NCBI GenBank assembly: GCA_002424305.1
Contig: DIQZ01000067.1
Coordinates: forward strand, 6,298-50,810
Direction of reading: 5' to 3'
DNA from: Firmicutes bacterium UBA5449
GTDB lineage: Bacteria; Bacillota; SHA-98; UBA4971
Length of the DNA stretch: 44,513 nucleotides
Part shown: positions 17,095-24,525 of the stretch, piece by piece
Numbering within the stretch: position 1 is the stretch's first letter
Layout of the letters: each line of letters begins with the position of its first letter
Program-made: the position numbers and the translations under genes
Notes under the pieces: generated by a model
What the model was told of the DNA's origin: nothing
The model's database searches: none
What the model saw: only the letters and a program-made list of their open reading frames with translations

Positions 17095-18540
17095 GTGAGG
17101 ATTGGTTATGAGATGAATCTTAAGCAAGTCCAGAAGCTTGTGATTACTCCAGAGCTTCGCCAGGCCATAACCATTCTTCAATTGCCTTGGATGGAGCTGG
17201 AACAGTATATAGCCGAAGAAATGCTGGAAAATCCGCTTCTTGAGCTTAAGGATAAAGACGAAGACAGAGACGGGGATATGCCTGACATCCAAGAAGGAAA
17301 CGATCCCTTAGAAGAGGACGAAGACCGGACAGATCATGATATAGACTGGGAATTGTATTTTGAAGACGCAAGTGACATAGGGTACACAGGACCCCGAGAA
17401 CGCCGCAGTGAGCCTCAGGTGTCGTATGAGTCTTTTGTAAGCGATATAGGGACCTTTCATGATTATCTCATGCTGCAATTACACCTTTCATCCCTCAGCG
17501 AGGCTCAGATGAGAGTTGGCGCTGTTATCATTGGAGGGATTGACGATGATGGCTATCTCCGTATGGAGATTTCTGAAATAGCATCTATGTCCGGTGATTC
17601 TTGTCAAGAGGTTGAGACGGTTCTTAGAGTAATTCAGCAATTTGAGCCGACAGGTGTTGGTGCACGAACCCTGAAAGAATGCCTTCTGATGCAACTGGAG
17701 ACCCTAAAAACTTCAAACATAGCATCTGATAAACTGGAACTGGCAAGGAATCTGATAGAGGAGTTCTTGGATGACATGGCCCAGGGTGGACTTATCAAGA
17801 TTGCGGCGAAATTAGAAGTCGACGTCATGGAGGTTCAGGATGCATGTGATTTGATAAGGACTCTCGATCCTAAGCCGGGACGACAATTTTCCGGGGAACA
17901 TGGGCCTGCTTATGTTGAGCCGGATGCAAGCATAGAGAGGGTTGGAGACGAGTATGTAGTGATTGTCCATGACGTATCTGCCCCACGCCTTAGCATAAAT
18001 CCTCTTTATAGAAGAATGCTGAGTACATCAGATAAGAACCAGAATGAGGCTGTAGACTATGTGAAATCAAAACTCAATTCCGCCCTATGGCTTATACGCA
18101 GTATTGAGCAACGTAGGCAGACTCTTGAGAAAGTCATAGAATGTATTGTCAGAGTTCAACGGGATTTCTTTGACAGGGGTGTCAAGTATTTGAGGCCCCT
18201 CACGCTTGAGGAAGTAGCTAACGAGGTAGGAGTACATGAATCTACAGTAAGCAGGGCGACAGCAGGAAAGTATGTGGCGACTCCAAGGGGCACTTTTGAG
18301 CTGAAGTTCTTCTTTACCAGCGGAGTTCCGACAGTCTATGGAAGAGGCGCGTCAAGTGAGAGCGTAAAGAAGATGATCCATGAGATAGTGGATGGAGAAG
18401 ACCGGGAGAAACCTCTTAGTGACAGGGCTATCAAGGAAGTCCTTCTCAGGCAAGGTATTAAGATCTCCCGTAGAACAGTGGCAAAGTATCGAGAGGAAGA
18501 AGGTATCTTAGCTTCTACTTTGAGGAAAAGATTTTGCTAG
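17095..18540 (+). CDS. rpoN: RNA polymerase sigma-54 factor
   Basis: 481-aa sigma-54. Region I is Gln/Leu-rich (LKQVQKLVITPELRQAI, then ILQLPWMELEQYI), followed by an acidic region II (about residues 60-95, rich in Asp and Glu), the core-binding domain, the HTH block LEEVANEVGVHESTVSRA, and the RpoN box RRTVAKYREE near residues 460-469. The GTG at 17095 is chosen over the longer reading from 17032 because GGAGGTG lies 7 nt upstream and the extra N-terminal residues are not family-like. It directs transcription with bacterial enhancer-binding proteins; none is encoded in this window. In other Bacillota rpoN also often precedes cggR. Confidence 0.95.
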   Translation: MRIGYEMNLKQVQKLVITPELRQAITILQLPWMELEQYIAEEMLENPLLELKDKDEDRDGDMPDIQEGNDPLEEDEDRTDHDIDWELYFEDASDIGYTGPRERRSEPQVSYESFVSDIGTFHDYLMLQLHLSSLSEAQMRVGAVIIGGIDDDGYLRMEISEIASMSGDSCQEVETVLRVIQQFEPTGVGARTLKECLLMQLETLKTSNIASDKLELARNLIEEFLDDMAQGGLIKIAAKLEVDVMEVQDACDLIRTLDPKPGRQFSGEHGPAYVEPDASIERVGDEYVVIVHDVSAPRLSINPLYRRMLSTSDKNQNEAVDYVKSKLNSALWLIRSIEQRRQTLEKVIECIVRVQRDFFDRGVKYLRPLTLEEVANEVGVHESTVSRATAGKYVATPRGTFELKFFFTSGVPTVYGRGASSESVKKMIHEIVDGEDREKPLSDRAIKEVLLRQGIKISRRTVAKYREEEGILASTLRKRFC

Positions 18541-18611
18541 GAGTAGAAGGAATTTAATGCTGCAAAGAGAATAAGCTAGAGAAGGCAATAGCACTTTTTA
18601 TTTCCCCCAAG

Positions 18612-18649
18612 CGGGACAATATTTATTGTGCCGGGACGATATGTGTCCC
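18612..18649 (+). promoter_or_regulatory. CggR operator
   Basis: Two direct copies of CGGGAC (18612-18617 and 18632-18637) spaced 20 bp apart. The second is followed after 6 nt by TGTCCC (18644-18649). The Bacillus CggR operator is a tandem of CGGGAC-N6-TGTCC units with a 21-bp period. The second unit here is perfect; the first keeps CGGGAC but its TGTCC half is degenerate (TATTG). It lies just before cggR, as expected for autoregulation responsive to fructose-1,6-bisphosphate. Confidence 0.85.
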
Positions 18650-18669
18650 AACAAGAGAGGATCGTTTTC

Positions 18670-19692
18670 ATGGACAAATTCGTGAGTTTGCAGCGACAGA
18701 TAGCTCCGGAAATTGTCAAGGTTCTTGAAATCCGCTATTCCATCTTACGTCATGTCCACTTTTATCAGCCCATAGGCAGACGAACTCTTTCTGCGCACCT
18801 TTCAGTCAAAGAACGGACTGTTCGAAGCGAGCTCGAGTTTTTGAGGAGGCAAGGTTTTGTTTCAGTAAGCTCCTCAGGTGTTAACTTGACGTCAGACGGT
18901 GAGATCATCTTCCAAGAATTAGGGCAATATGTCAGGGAGTTACGGGGTTTTGCTGGGTTAGAGCAGTCGCTGGAACGTTTATTGCCCATAAGACAGATCG
19001 TAGTTGTGGCAGGGGATTCTAATCGTGATCCTGCTGTCAAGAAGGATATGGGTAGGGCGGTTGTCCGGATTCTCAGGGAAATTGTTGAAGAAGGAGATAT
19101 TGTTGCCGCAGGTGGAGGAACCACAATGGTAGAGGTGGCAAAGGCAATAGTGCCATCCGGATGGCCAAGAAATATTACTGTAGTTCCTACAAGAGGTAGC
19201 CTTGGAGAGGAGGTAGACATACAGGCAGATTCGGTTGCCGTTGATATGGCTCGGCTACTCGGAGGGATGTACCGGGTGTTGAATGTGCCTGATGATCTTC
19301 ATCCGGAGACGATATCCAGAATTGTGAATGAGCCACGCATCAAAGAAATCCTTGAACTTATTAAGACAGCTAGAATTGTTATCCATGGAGTGGGGACCCT
19401 AGAAGAGATGGTAATGAGGCGAAACATACCTCCGGAGGAAGTGGAAATCTTAAAGTCGTTAGGCGCTGTGGCAGAGATGTTCGGATATTACTTTGATAAT
19501 GAGGGAAATATGGTCTATTATACTCCCAGCATGGGCATTCGTCCGGAGGATCTTTGGGGGAAGAAGACTATTGTGGTCGCAGGTGGCGCAAACAAAGCTC
19601 AGGCATTACTCGCAGTGGTAAAACACCACGCGAGAGAAGCTCTCGTCATAGACGAGGCCGGAGCTTTAAGAATACTCGAAGTCAAGAAATAG
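18670..19692 (+). CDS. cggR: Central glycolytic gene regulator CggR
   Basis: 340-aa SorC/DeoR-family repressor. The N-terminal winged helix (LSAHLSVKERTVRSELEFLRRQG) is followed by a large sugar-phosphate-binding domain with VVAAGGGTTMVEVAKAI, VVPTRGSLGEE and HGVGTLEEMVMRR. In Bacillus, fructose-1,6-bisphosphate releases CggR from its operator. The ATG at 18670 is chosen over 18628 because GAGAGG lies 9 nt upstream, MDKFVSLQRQIAPE matches the family start, and the longer version would translate through the operator. gapA follows after 12 nt, so it is the first gene of the glycolytic operon. Confidence 0.94.
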   Translation: MDKFVSLQRQIAPEIVKVLEIRYSILRHVHFYQPIGRRTLSAHLSVKERTVRSELEFLRRQGFVSVSSSGVNLTSDGEIIFQELGQYVRELRGFAGLEQSLERLLPIRQIVVVAGDSNRDPAVKKDMGRAVVRILREIVEEGDIVAAGGGTTMVEVAKAIVPSGWPRNITVVPTRGSLGEEVDIQADSVAVDMARLLGGMYRVLNVPDDLHPETISRIVNEPRIKEILELIKTARIVIHGVGTLEEMVMRRNIPPEEVEILKSLGAVAEMFGYYFDNEGNMVYYTPSMGIRPEDLWGKKTIVVAGGANKAQALLAVVKHHAREALVIDEAGALRILEVKK

Positions 19693-19704
19693 GGGGAAAG
19701 AGAC

Positions 19705-20712
19705 ATGTCGGTGAAGATTGGTATTAATGGGTTTGGAAGAATAGGTAGGTTAGTGTATAGGGCAGCTTATGAGAATCAAGATGTGGAGATTGTAGCTATC
19801 AATGATCTTGCTGATGCGAAGACTAATGCTCATCTATTAAAGTATGATTCTGTTCACGGTATATTCCCGGGGAATGTGGAAATGAAAGACGGAAACATAG
19901 TTGTGGACGGCAATACAGTGAAGGTTTTCTCTGAAAGAGATCCGGCAGCTATTCCGTGGCGTGATGTGGGTGTGGATATTGTCATAGAGTCCACAGGCGT
20001 ATTCACCAACCCTGACAAGGCAGCCAATCATCTGAAAGCAGGCGCCAAGAAAGTTGTCATCACTGCGCCTGCAAAGGGAGACGCTCTCACTGTTGTTATG
20101 GGCGTAAATGAAGGAAGCTATGACCCGGCTAAGCACAACGTCGTATCAAATGCATCGTGCACGACAAACTGTCTTGCACCTGTCGCAAAGATACTTAACG
20201 ACAATTTCAAGATAATCAAGGGGCTCATGACGACAGTCCACGCATACACAAATGACCAGCATACACTTGATCTTATGCACAAGGATTTGAGACGCGCGAG
20301 GGCGGCAGGCCTTTCAATCATACCTACGACCACCGGTGCAGCCAGGGCGGTAGCTAAAGTATTGCCTGAGTTGGATGGGAAGCTCAATGGTTTCGCTATG
20401 AGAGTTCCTACACCAAACGTGTCAGTGGTTGATCTTGTTGTGGAGACAGAGAAATCTACCAGTGTAGAAGAAGTAAATGCAGCGTTCAAGAAGGCAGCTG
20501 AAGGTGAACTTAAGGATGTCTTTGAATACACAGAAGAGCCTCTGGTATCGAAGGACTTTAACGGTAACCCGCATTCCTCCATTGTGGATGGGCTGTCAAC
20601 AATGGTAATGGACGGCAACATGATAAAGGTGATTGCCTGGTATGACAATGAGTGGGCATACTCCACGCGTGTCGTAGACCTGGCTGTGTTTATGGCTAAG
20701 AAAGGGCTATAA
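19705..20712 (+). CDS. gapA: Glyceraldehyde-3-phosphate dehydrogenase
   Basis: 335-aa type I GAPDH, catalysing oxidation and phosphorylation of glyceraldehyde-3-phosphate to 1,3-bisphosphoglycerate. The NAD-binding start is KIGINGFGRIGRLVYRAA, and the catalytic Cys152 lies in SNASCTTNCLAP. The substrate-binding TTVHAYTNDQ and C-terminal WYDNEWAYS motifs are present. AGGGGGAAAGAG is the ribosome binding site. It lies directly downstream of cggR and upstream of pgk in the glycolytic operon, consistent with a catabolic GapA rather than an anabolic GapB. Confidence 0.97.
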   Translation: MSVKIGINGFGRIGRLVYRAAYENQDVEIVAINDLADAKTNAHLLKYDSVHGIFPGNVEMKDGNIVVDGNTVKVFSERDPAAIPWRDVGVDIVIESTGVFTNPDKAANHLKAGAKKVVITAPAKGDALTVVMGVNEGSYDPAKHNVVSNASCTTNCLAPVAKILNDNFKIIKGLMTTVHAYTNDQHTLDLMHKDLRRARAAGLSIIPTTTGAARAVAKVLPELDGKLNGFAMRVPTPNVSVVDLVVETEKSTSVEEVNAAFKKAAEGELKDVFEYTEEPLVSKDFNGNPHSSIVDGLSTMVMDGNMIKVIAWYDNEWAYSTRVVDLAVFMAKKGL

Positions 20713-20765
20713 GCCTCTACAATGATGGTTGTTGGTTCGGATAGGCAGAGGAGTGTGATGGCTTT

Positions 20766-21950
20766 ATGCCTAAGGCTACAGTAAGAGACATTGATGTAAA
20801 AGGGAAGCGTGTGCTGGTAAGGGTAGACTTCAATGTTCCATTGGACAATGAAGGCAAGATTACCGATGATACACGTATCAGGGCTGCTCTTCCAACTATC
20901 AAGTATCTCTTAGAACAAGGAGCCAAAGTGATACTCGCATCTCACCTGGGACGACCTAAGGGACAACGTAGAGATGAATTCAGCCTCGCTCCGGTTGCTA
21001 AGAGACTTGAGGAGTTGCTCAAACAATCTGTCCGGAAGCTTGATGATTGCGTTGGTGAGCAGGTAGAAGCTACGGTTAAGTCCATGAAGGATCGCGATGT
21101 AGTTCTCCTTGAGAACCTTAGGTTTCATCAAGAGGAAGAAGCTAACGGTGAGGAATTTGCGAAATCTCTGGCAGCTTTGGCTGACATATATGTGAATGAC
21201 GCCTTTGGTGCCGCTCATCGTGCCCACGCATCCACTGAGGGCGTTTCCAAATTCTTGCCTGGTGTCGCAGGTTTCCTTATGGAGAAAGAGATTGAAGTCA
21301 TGGGTAAGGCGTTGCTCGAACCTGTTCGCCCTTTTGTTGCGATTCTAGGCGGTGCTAAAGTTAAGGATAAGGTAGGGGTTATCTCGAACCTCATTGAGAA
21401 AGTGGATGTCCTAATAGTTGGCGGAGGGATGACCTATACTTTCTTGAAAGCAAAAGGCTTAGAAATCGGTAAGTCCATTGTTGACCCGGAGAAGTTGGAC
21501 TTAGCGAACGAGCTTATGGAGAAGGCAAAGACTCGAGGGGTCAAGTTCCTGCTACCTGTTGATGTGGTAGTCGCTGACAAGTTCGCGGAGGACGCCAATG
21601 TCAAGGTAGTTCCGATAAACGAGATTCCTGAGGATTGGCAGGCTCTCGACATAGGACCTGAGACAGTTAAGGAGTTCAGTCGCGAGATTGCTGACGCCAA
21701 GACAGTGGTATGGAACGGTCCTATGGGTGTGTTTGAGATGAAACCATTTGCTGAAGGTACCAGGGGAGTCGCAAAAGCGCTTGCGGATTCCAACGCCGTA
21801 ACTATAGTTGGGGGTGGGGATTCAGCGGCTGCCCTTGAAGAAATGGGGTTTACCGGCAAGATGACCCATGTTTCTACAGGGGGAGGCGCATCTCTTGAGT
21901 TTCTCGAGGGGAAGGTCCTTCCAGGTGTCGCAGCGCTTAAGAATAAGTAA
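20766..21950 (+). CDS. pgk: Phosphoglycerate kinase
   Basis: 394-aa cytoplasmic kinase transferring the acyl phosphate of 1,3-bisphosphoglycerate to ADP. Visible motifs include RVLVRVDFNVPLD, SHLGRPKG, LLENLRFHQEEE, the hinge region GGAKVKDKVGVI and the C-terminal nucleotide-binding GGGDSAAALEEMG. Length is standard for bacterial PGK. The GAGGAG at 20749-20754 is about 11 nt from the ATG, slightly long but the best available. It is 53 bp after gapA and 16 bp before tpiA. Confidence 0.97.
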   Translation: MPKATVRDIDVKGKRVLVRVDFNVPLDNEGKITDDTRIRAALPTIKYLLEQGAKVILASHLGRPKGQRRDEFSLAPVAKRLEELLKQSVRKLDDCVGEQVEATVKSMKDRDVVLLENLRFHQEEEANGEEFAKSLAALADIYVNDAFGAAHRAHASTEGVSKFLPGVAGFLMEKEIEVMGKALLEPVRPFVAILGGAKVKDKVGVISNLIEKVDVLIVGGGMTYTFLKAKGLEIGKSIVDPEKLDLANELMEKAKTRGVKFLLPVDVVVADKFAEDANVKVVPINEIPEDWQALDIGPETVKEFSREIADAKTVVWNGPMGVFEMKPFAEGTRGVAKALADSNAVTIVGGGDSAAALEEMGFTGKMTHVSTGGGASLEFLEGKVLPGVAALKNK

Positions 21951-21966
21951 TAGGGGTGAAAGAAGT

Positions 21967-22716
21967 TTGCGGCAGCACATAATTGCAGGAAATTGGAAAA
22001 TGTACAAGACTGTAGACGAAGCTGTAGCTTTGGTCAACGATTTGAAGGGTCTGGTTAAGGATGCCGGCGATGTGGAGATAGTAGTGTGCCCTCCATTCAC
22101 TGCTCTTCACGCGGTTGGTGAGGCGCTTCGTGGTAGCAACATACAGCTTGCCGCCCAGAACATGCATTGGGAAGCTGAAGGCGCCTTCACAGGTGAAGTC
22201 TCTCCGATAATGCTCAGGAGTATTGGGTGTAAGTACGTTATTCTCGGACACTCTGAGAGACGGACGTATTTCGGCGAAACTGACGAGGGCGTAAATAGAA
22301 AAGCAAAATCCGCTATGCTAAACGGTCTGCTCCCTATAATTTGCGTTGGAGAGACCTTGAAAGAGCGGGAGGACGACAAGACTGAACAGGTAGTGACAAG
22401 GCAGACAAAGGCAGCTCTTGAAGGCATAAAGACCAATGGCGCTGAGCGTATAGTAATTGCATATGAGCCTGTTTGGGCAATAGGTACAGGGCGCACTGCG
22501 TCTGCTGATGAAGCGAATAGGGTAATAGGCATTATCAGAAACACCGTAGCTGAAGTTTTCAATTCCAGAATTGCCGATGAAATCAGAATACAGTACGGTG
22601 GAAGCGTTAAGCCCGGCAATATAGCTGAGCTGCTCAGTCAATCAGATATAGACGGGGCGCTTGTAGGTGGTGCGAGTTTAGACGCATCCAGTTTTGCCGC
22701 TATAGTAAAGGCTTGA
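21967..22716 (+). CDS. tpiA: Triosephosphate isomerase
   Basis: 249-aa TIM-barrel isomerase interconverting dihydroxyacetone phosphate and glyceraldehyde-3-phosphate. Catalytic residues seen: Lys in AGNWKM, His95 in ILGHSERR and Glu167 in AYEPVWAIGTG; the phosphate loop is YGGSVKPGN and GALVGGASL. The start is TTG at 21967 (MRQHIIAGNWKM), with AGGGGTGA about 7 nt upstream. A longer in-frame reading from 21868 is rejected because it would overlap pgk by more than 80 bp and adds non-family sequence. eno begins 20 bp after its stop. Confidence 0.97.
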   Translation: MRQHIIAGNWKMYKTVDEAVALVNDLKGLVKDAGDVEIVVCPPFTALHAVGEALRGSNIQLAAQNMHWEAEGAFTGEVSPIMLRSIGCKYVILGHSERRTYFGETDEGVNRKAKSAMLNGLLPIICVGETLKEREDDKTEQVVTRQTKAALEGIKTNGAERIVIAYEPVWAIGTGRTASADEANRVIGIIRNTVAEVFNSRIADEIRIQYGGSVKPGNIAELLSQSDIDGALVGGASLDASSFAAIVKA

Positions 22717-22736
22717 CCTTGGAAAGGGGTAGTTGG

Positions 22737-24014
22737 ATGACGATTATTGTAGACGTATACGCACGAGAGATCCTCGACTCTCGCGGCAATCCGACAGTAG
22801 AGGCTGAAGTCACCCTGGCTGACGGTAGTGTGGGACGGGCTGCTGTGCCTTCAGGGGCGTCCACCGGTTCGTACGAGGCACTTGAGCTTCGAGACGGTGA
22901 TGAACACCGTTACGCCGGTAAGGGTGTGCGGAAGGCAGTGGATAACATCAATGAAGTGATTGGACCTGAACTCGAAGGTTATGATGCAACAGAGCAAATG
23001 GAAATAGATAATCTCATGATAGAGCTAGATGGTACTCCCACTAAGGAGAAGCTAGGGGCAAACGCGATTCTTGCTGTATCTCTTGCATGCGCCAAGGCTG
23101 CTGCGGAAGCACTTGAACTCCCCTTGTATCGCTATATCGGGGGAACGTCGGCACATGTCCTGCCTGTGCCTCTTATGAATATCCTAAATGGTGGGGCCCA
23201 TGCTGACAATAACGTGGATATCCAAGAATTCATGATAGCTCCGGTGGGCGCCCTCACATTTGCTGAAGCTCTTCGTATGGGTGCTGAGGTTTTCCACAGT
23301 CTTCGCGGTGTAGTTAGGAAGAAAGGCCTAAGCACCGCAGTAGGAGATGAAGGAGGCATAGCTCCGAATCTTAAGTCTAACGAGGAGGCTCTGGATCTGA
23401 TAGTAAACGCTATAGAGCTCGCAGGCTATAAGCCTGGTGAGGAAGTCCTGATAGCCTTGGATCCTGCAGCTACTGAAATGTACAAGGACGGCGCGTACGT
23501 ATTTGAAGGAGAAGGGAGGAAGCGGAACAGCGAGGAGATGGTGGAATTCTGGACAGATCTTGTCCGGAAATACCCAATCATATCTATTGAAGACGGTCTT
23601 GCCGAAGATGACTGGGACGGCTGGAAGAAGATGACTGAAGCAATTGGCGACCGTGTGCAAATTGTCGGCGATGATCTCTTTGTCACGAACACCGAAAGGA
23701 TTGAGAGAGGCATCAAAGGCGGGGTCGCAAATTCAGTCCTTATCAAGGTAAATCAGATCGGTACCCTTACTGAAACTTTAGCTGCGATTGAGATGGCTCA
23801 GCGTGCAGGTTATACTGCTGTGATATCTCATCGCTCGGGTGAAACTGAAGATGTAACCATATCCCATATTGCAGTAGCGACAAACAGCGGTCAGATAAAG
23901 ACCGGCGCCCCTTGTCGTACAGACAGGGTAGCGAAGTACAATGAGCTTTTGAGGATCGAGGACGTGTTAGATGAGGCTTCAGAATATGCGGGGCGCAGAG
24001 GATTTCGGATATAG
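22737..24014 (+). CDS. eno: Enolase
   Basis: 425-aa enolase converting 2-phosphoglycerate to phosphoenolpyruvate. Motifs: REILDSRGNPTVEAEV, VPSGASTGSYEALELRD, NILNGGAHADNNVDIQEFM, SIEDGLAEDDWDGWK, metal-binding VGDDLFVTN, LIKVNQIGTLTET and SHRSGETED. The ATG at 22737 has GGAAAGGGG about 9 nt upstream; the longer reading at 22713 overlaps tpiA and lacks family similarity. It is the last gene of the glycolytic operon. The gpmI gene usually found between tpiA and eno in Bacillota is absent. Confidence 0.97.
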   Translation: MTIIVDVYAREILDSRGNPTVEAEVTLADGSVGRAAVPSGASTGSYEALELRDGDEHRYAGKGVRKAVDNINEVIGPELEGYDATEQMEIDNLMIELDGTPTKEKLGANAILAVSLACAKAAAEALELPLYRYIGGTSAHVLPVPLMNILNGGAHADNNVDIQEFMIAPVGALTFAEALRMGAEVFHSLRGVVRKKGLSTAVGDEGGIAPNLKSNEEALDLIVNAIELAGYKPGEEVLIALDPAATEMYKDGAYVFEGEGRKRNSEEMVEFWTDLVRKYPIISIEDGLAEDDWDGWKKMTEAIGDRVQIVGDDLFVTNTERIERGIKGGVANSVLIKVNQIGTLTETLAAIEMAQRAGYTAVISHRSGETEDVTISHIAVATNSGQIKTGAPCRTDRVAKYNELLRIEDVLDEASEYAGRRGFRI

Positions 24015-24099
24015 GTGAGTACTAGCTCCCTGAGGAGAGTTTCGGGCGCCGCTTTACCAAGATTTGACACGTTGATAGGCAAGCTGTCTCTTACATGTC

Positions 24100-24128
24100 T
24101 TGCTGCTTTGCGTAGCGTGTGTTAGAAT
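24100..24128 (+). promoter_or_regulatory. Probable sigma-A promoter of secG
   Basis: TTGCTG (24100-24105), a 17-bp spacer, and TAGAAT (24123-24128) preceded by TGT, giving an extended -10. It lies about 57 bp upstream of the secG start in the 171-bp gap after eno. Confidence 0.55.
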
Positions 24129-24185
24129 TGGATTTAGCTTGTTGGTTACTCTCCTCTGAAGAGAATATATTGGGGGTGGCGCGCC

Positions 24186-24407
24186 TTGCATACAGGTCTC
24201 GTAGTATTTCAATTTGTGATATCTATAGCGCTTATTGCTGTAGTGCTCCTTCAACCAAGTAAGGGTGAGGGGCTGGGATCAATCGGCGGGGGAGGACGAT
24301 TGTTTTCCTCCAAGAACAAGAAAATGGAAGGATTCCTGAGTACGATGACATCTGTAGTAGCGGTATTGTTTCTAGTATCTTCAGTACTACTGACTGTGCT
24401 AAAGTAG
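24186..24407 (+). CDS. secG: Preprotein translocase subunit SecG
   Basis: 73-aa membrane protein with two hydrophobic segments (about residues 3-22 and 51-71) separated by the conserved cytoplasmic loop LLQPSKGEGLGSIGGGG. This is the standard SecG topology and length; it assists SecYE in protein export. TTG start with GGGGGTGG upstream. Location downstream of eno and upstream of smpB matches the common Bacillota order, although the rnr gene usually found next to it is missing here. Confidence 0.93.
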   Translation: MHTGLVVFQFVISIALIAVVLLQPSKGEGLGSIGGGGRLFSSKNKKMEGFLSTMTSVVAVLFLVSSVLLTVLK

Positions 24408-24525
24408 CATTATTCGTACTAAGAATAGTAGTATTACTTGTACTAAGATAGGATGTTAACTGAGGAACAGTGCATAGCAGTTACGGAAATCGATAGTGAT
24501 ACGATTATTCAGAGGTGAGTGTTTA

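Noticed and set aside
21868..21966. N-terminal extension of TpiA
   Set aside because: It would overlap pgk by more than 80 bp, has no family similarity, and a good ribosome binding site precedes the TTG at 21967.
24408..24460. Repeated TGTACTAAGA-like segments after secG
   Set aside because: The copies are short, imperfect and AT-rich; they do not form a clear terminator or operator.
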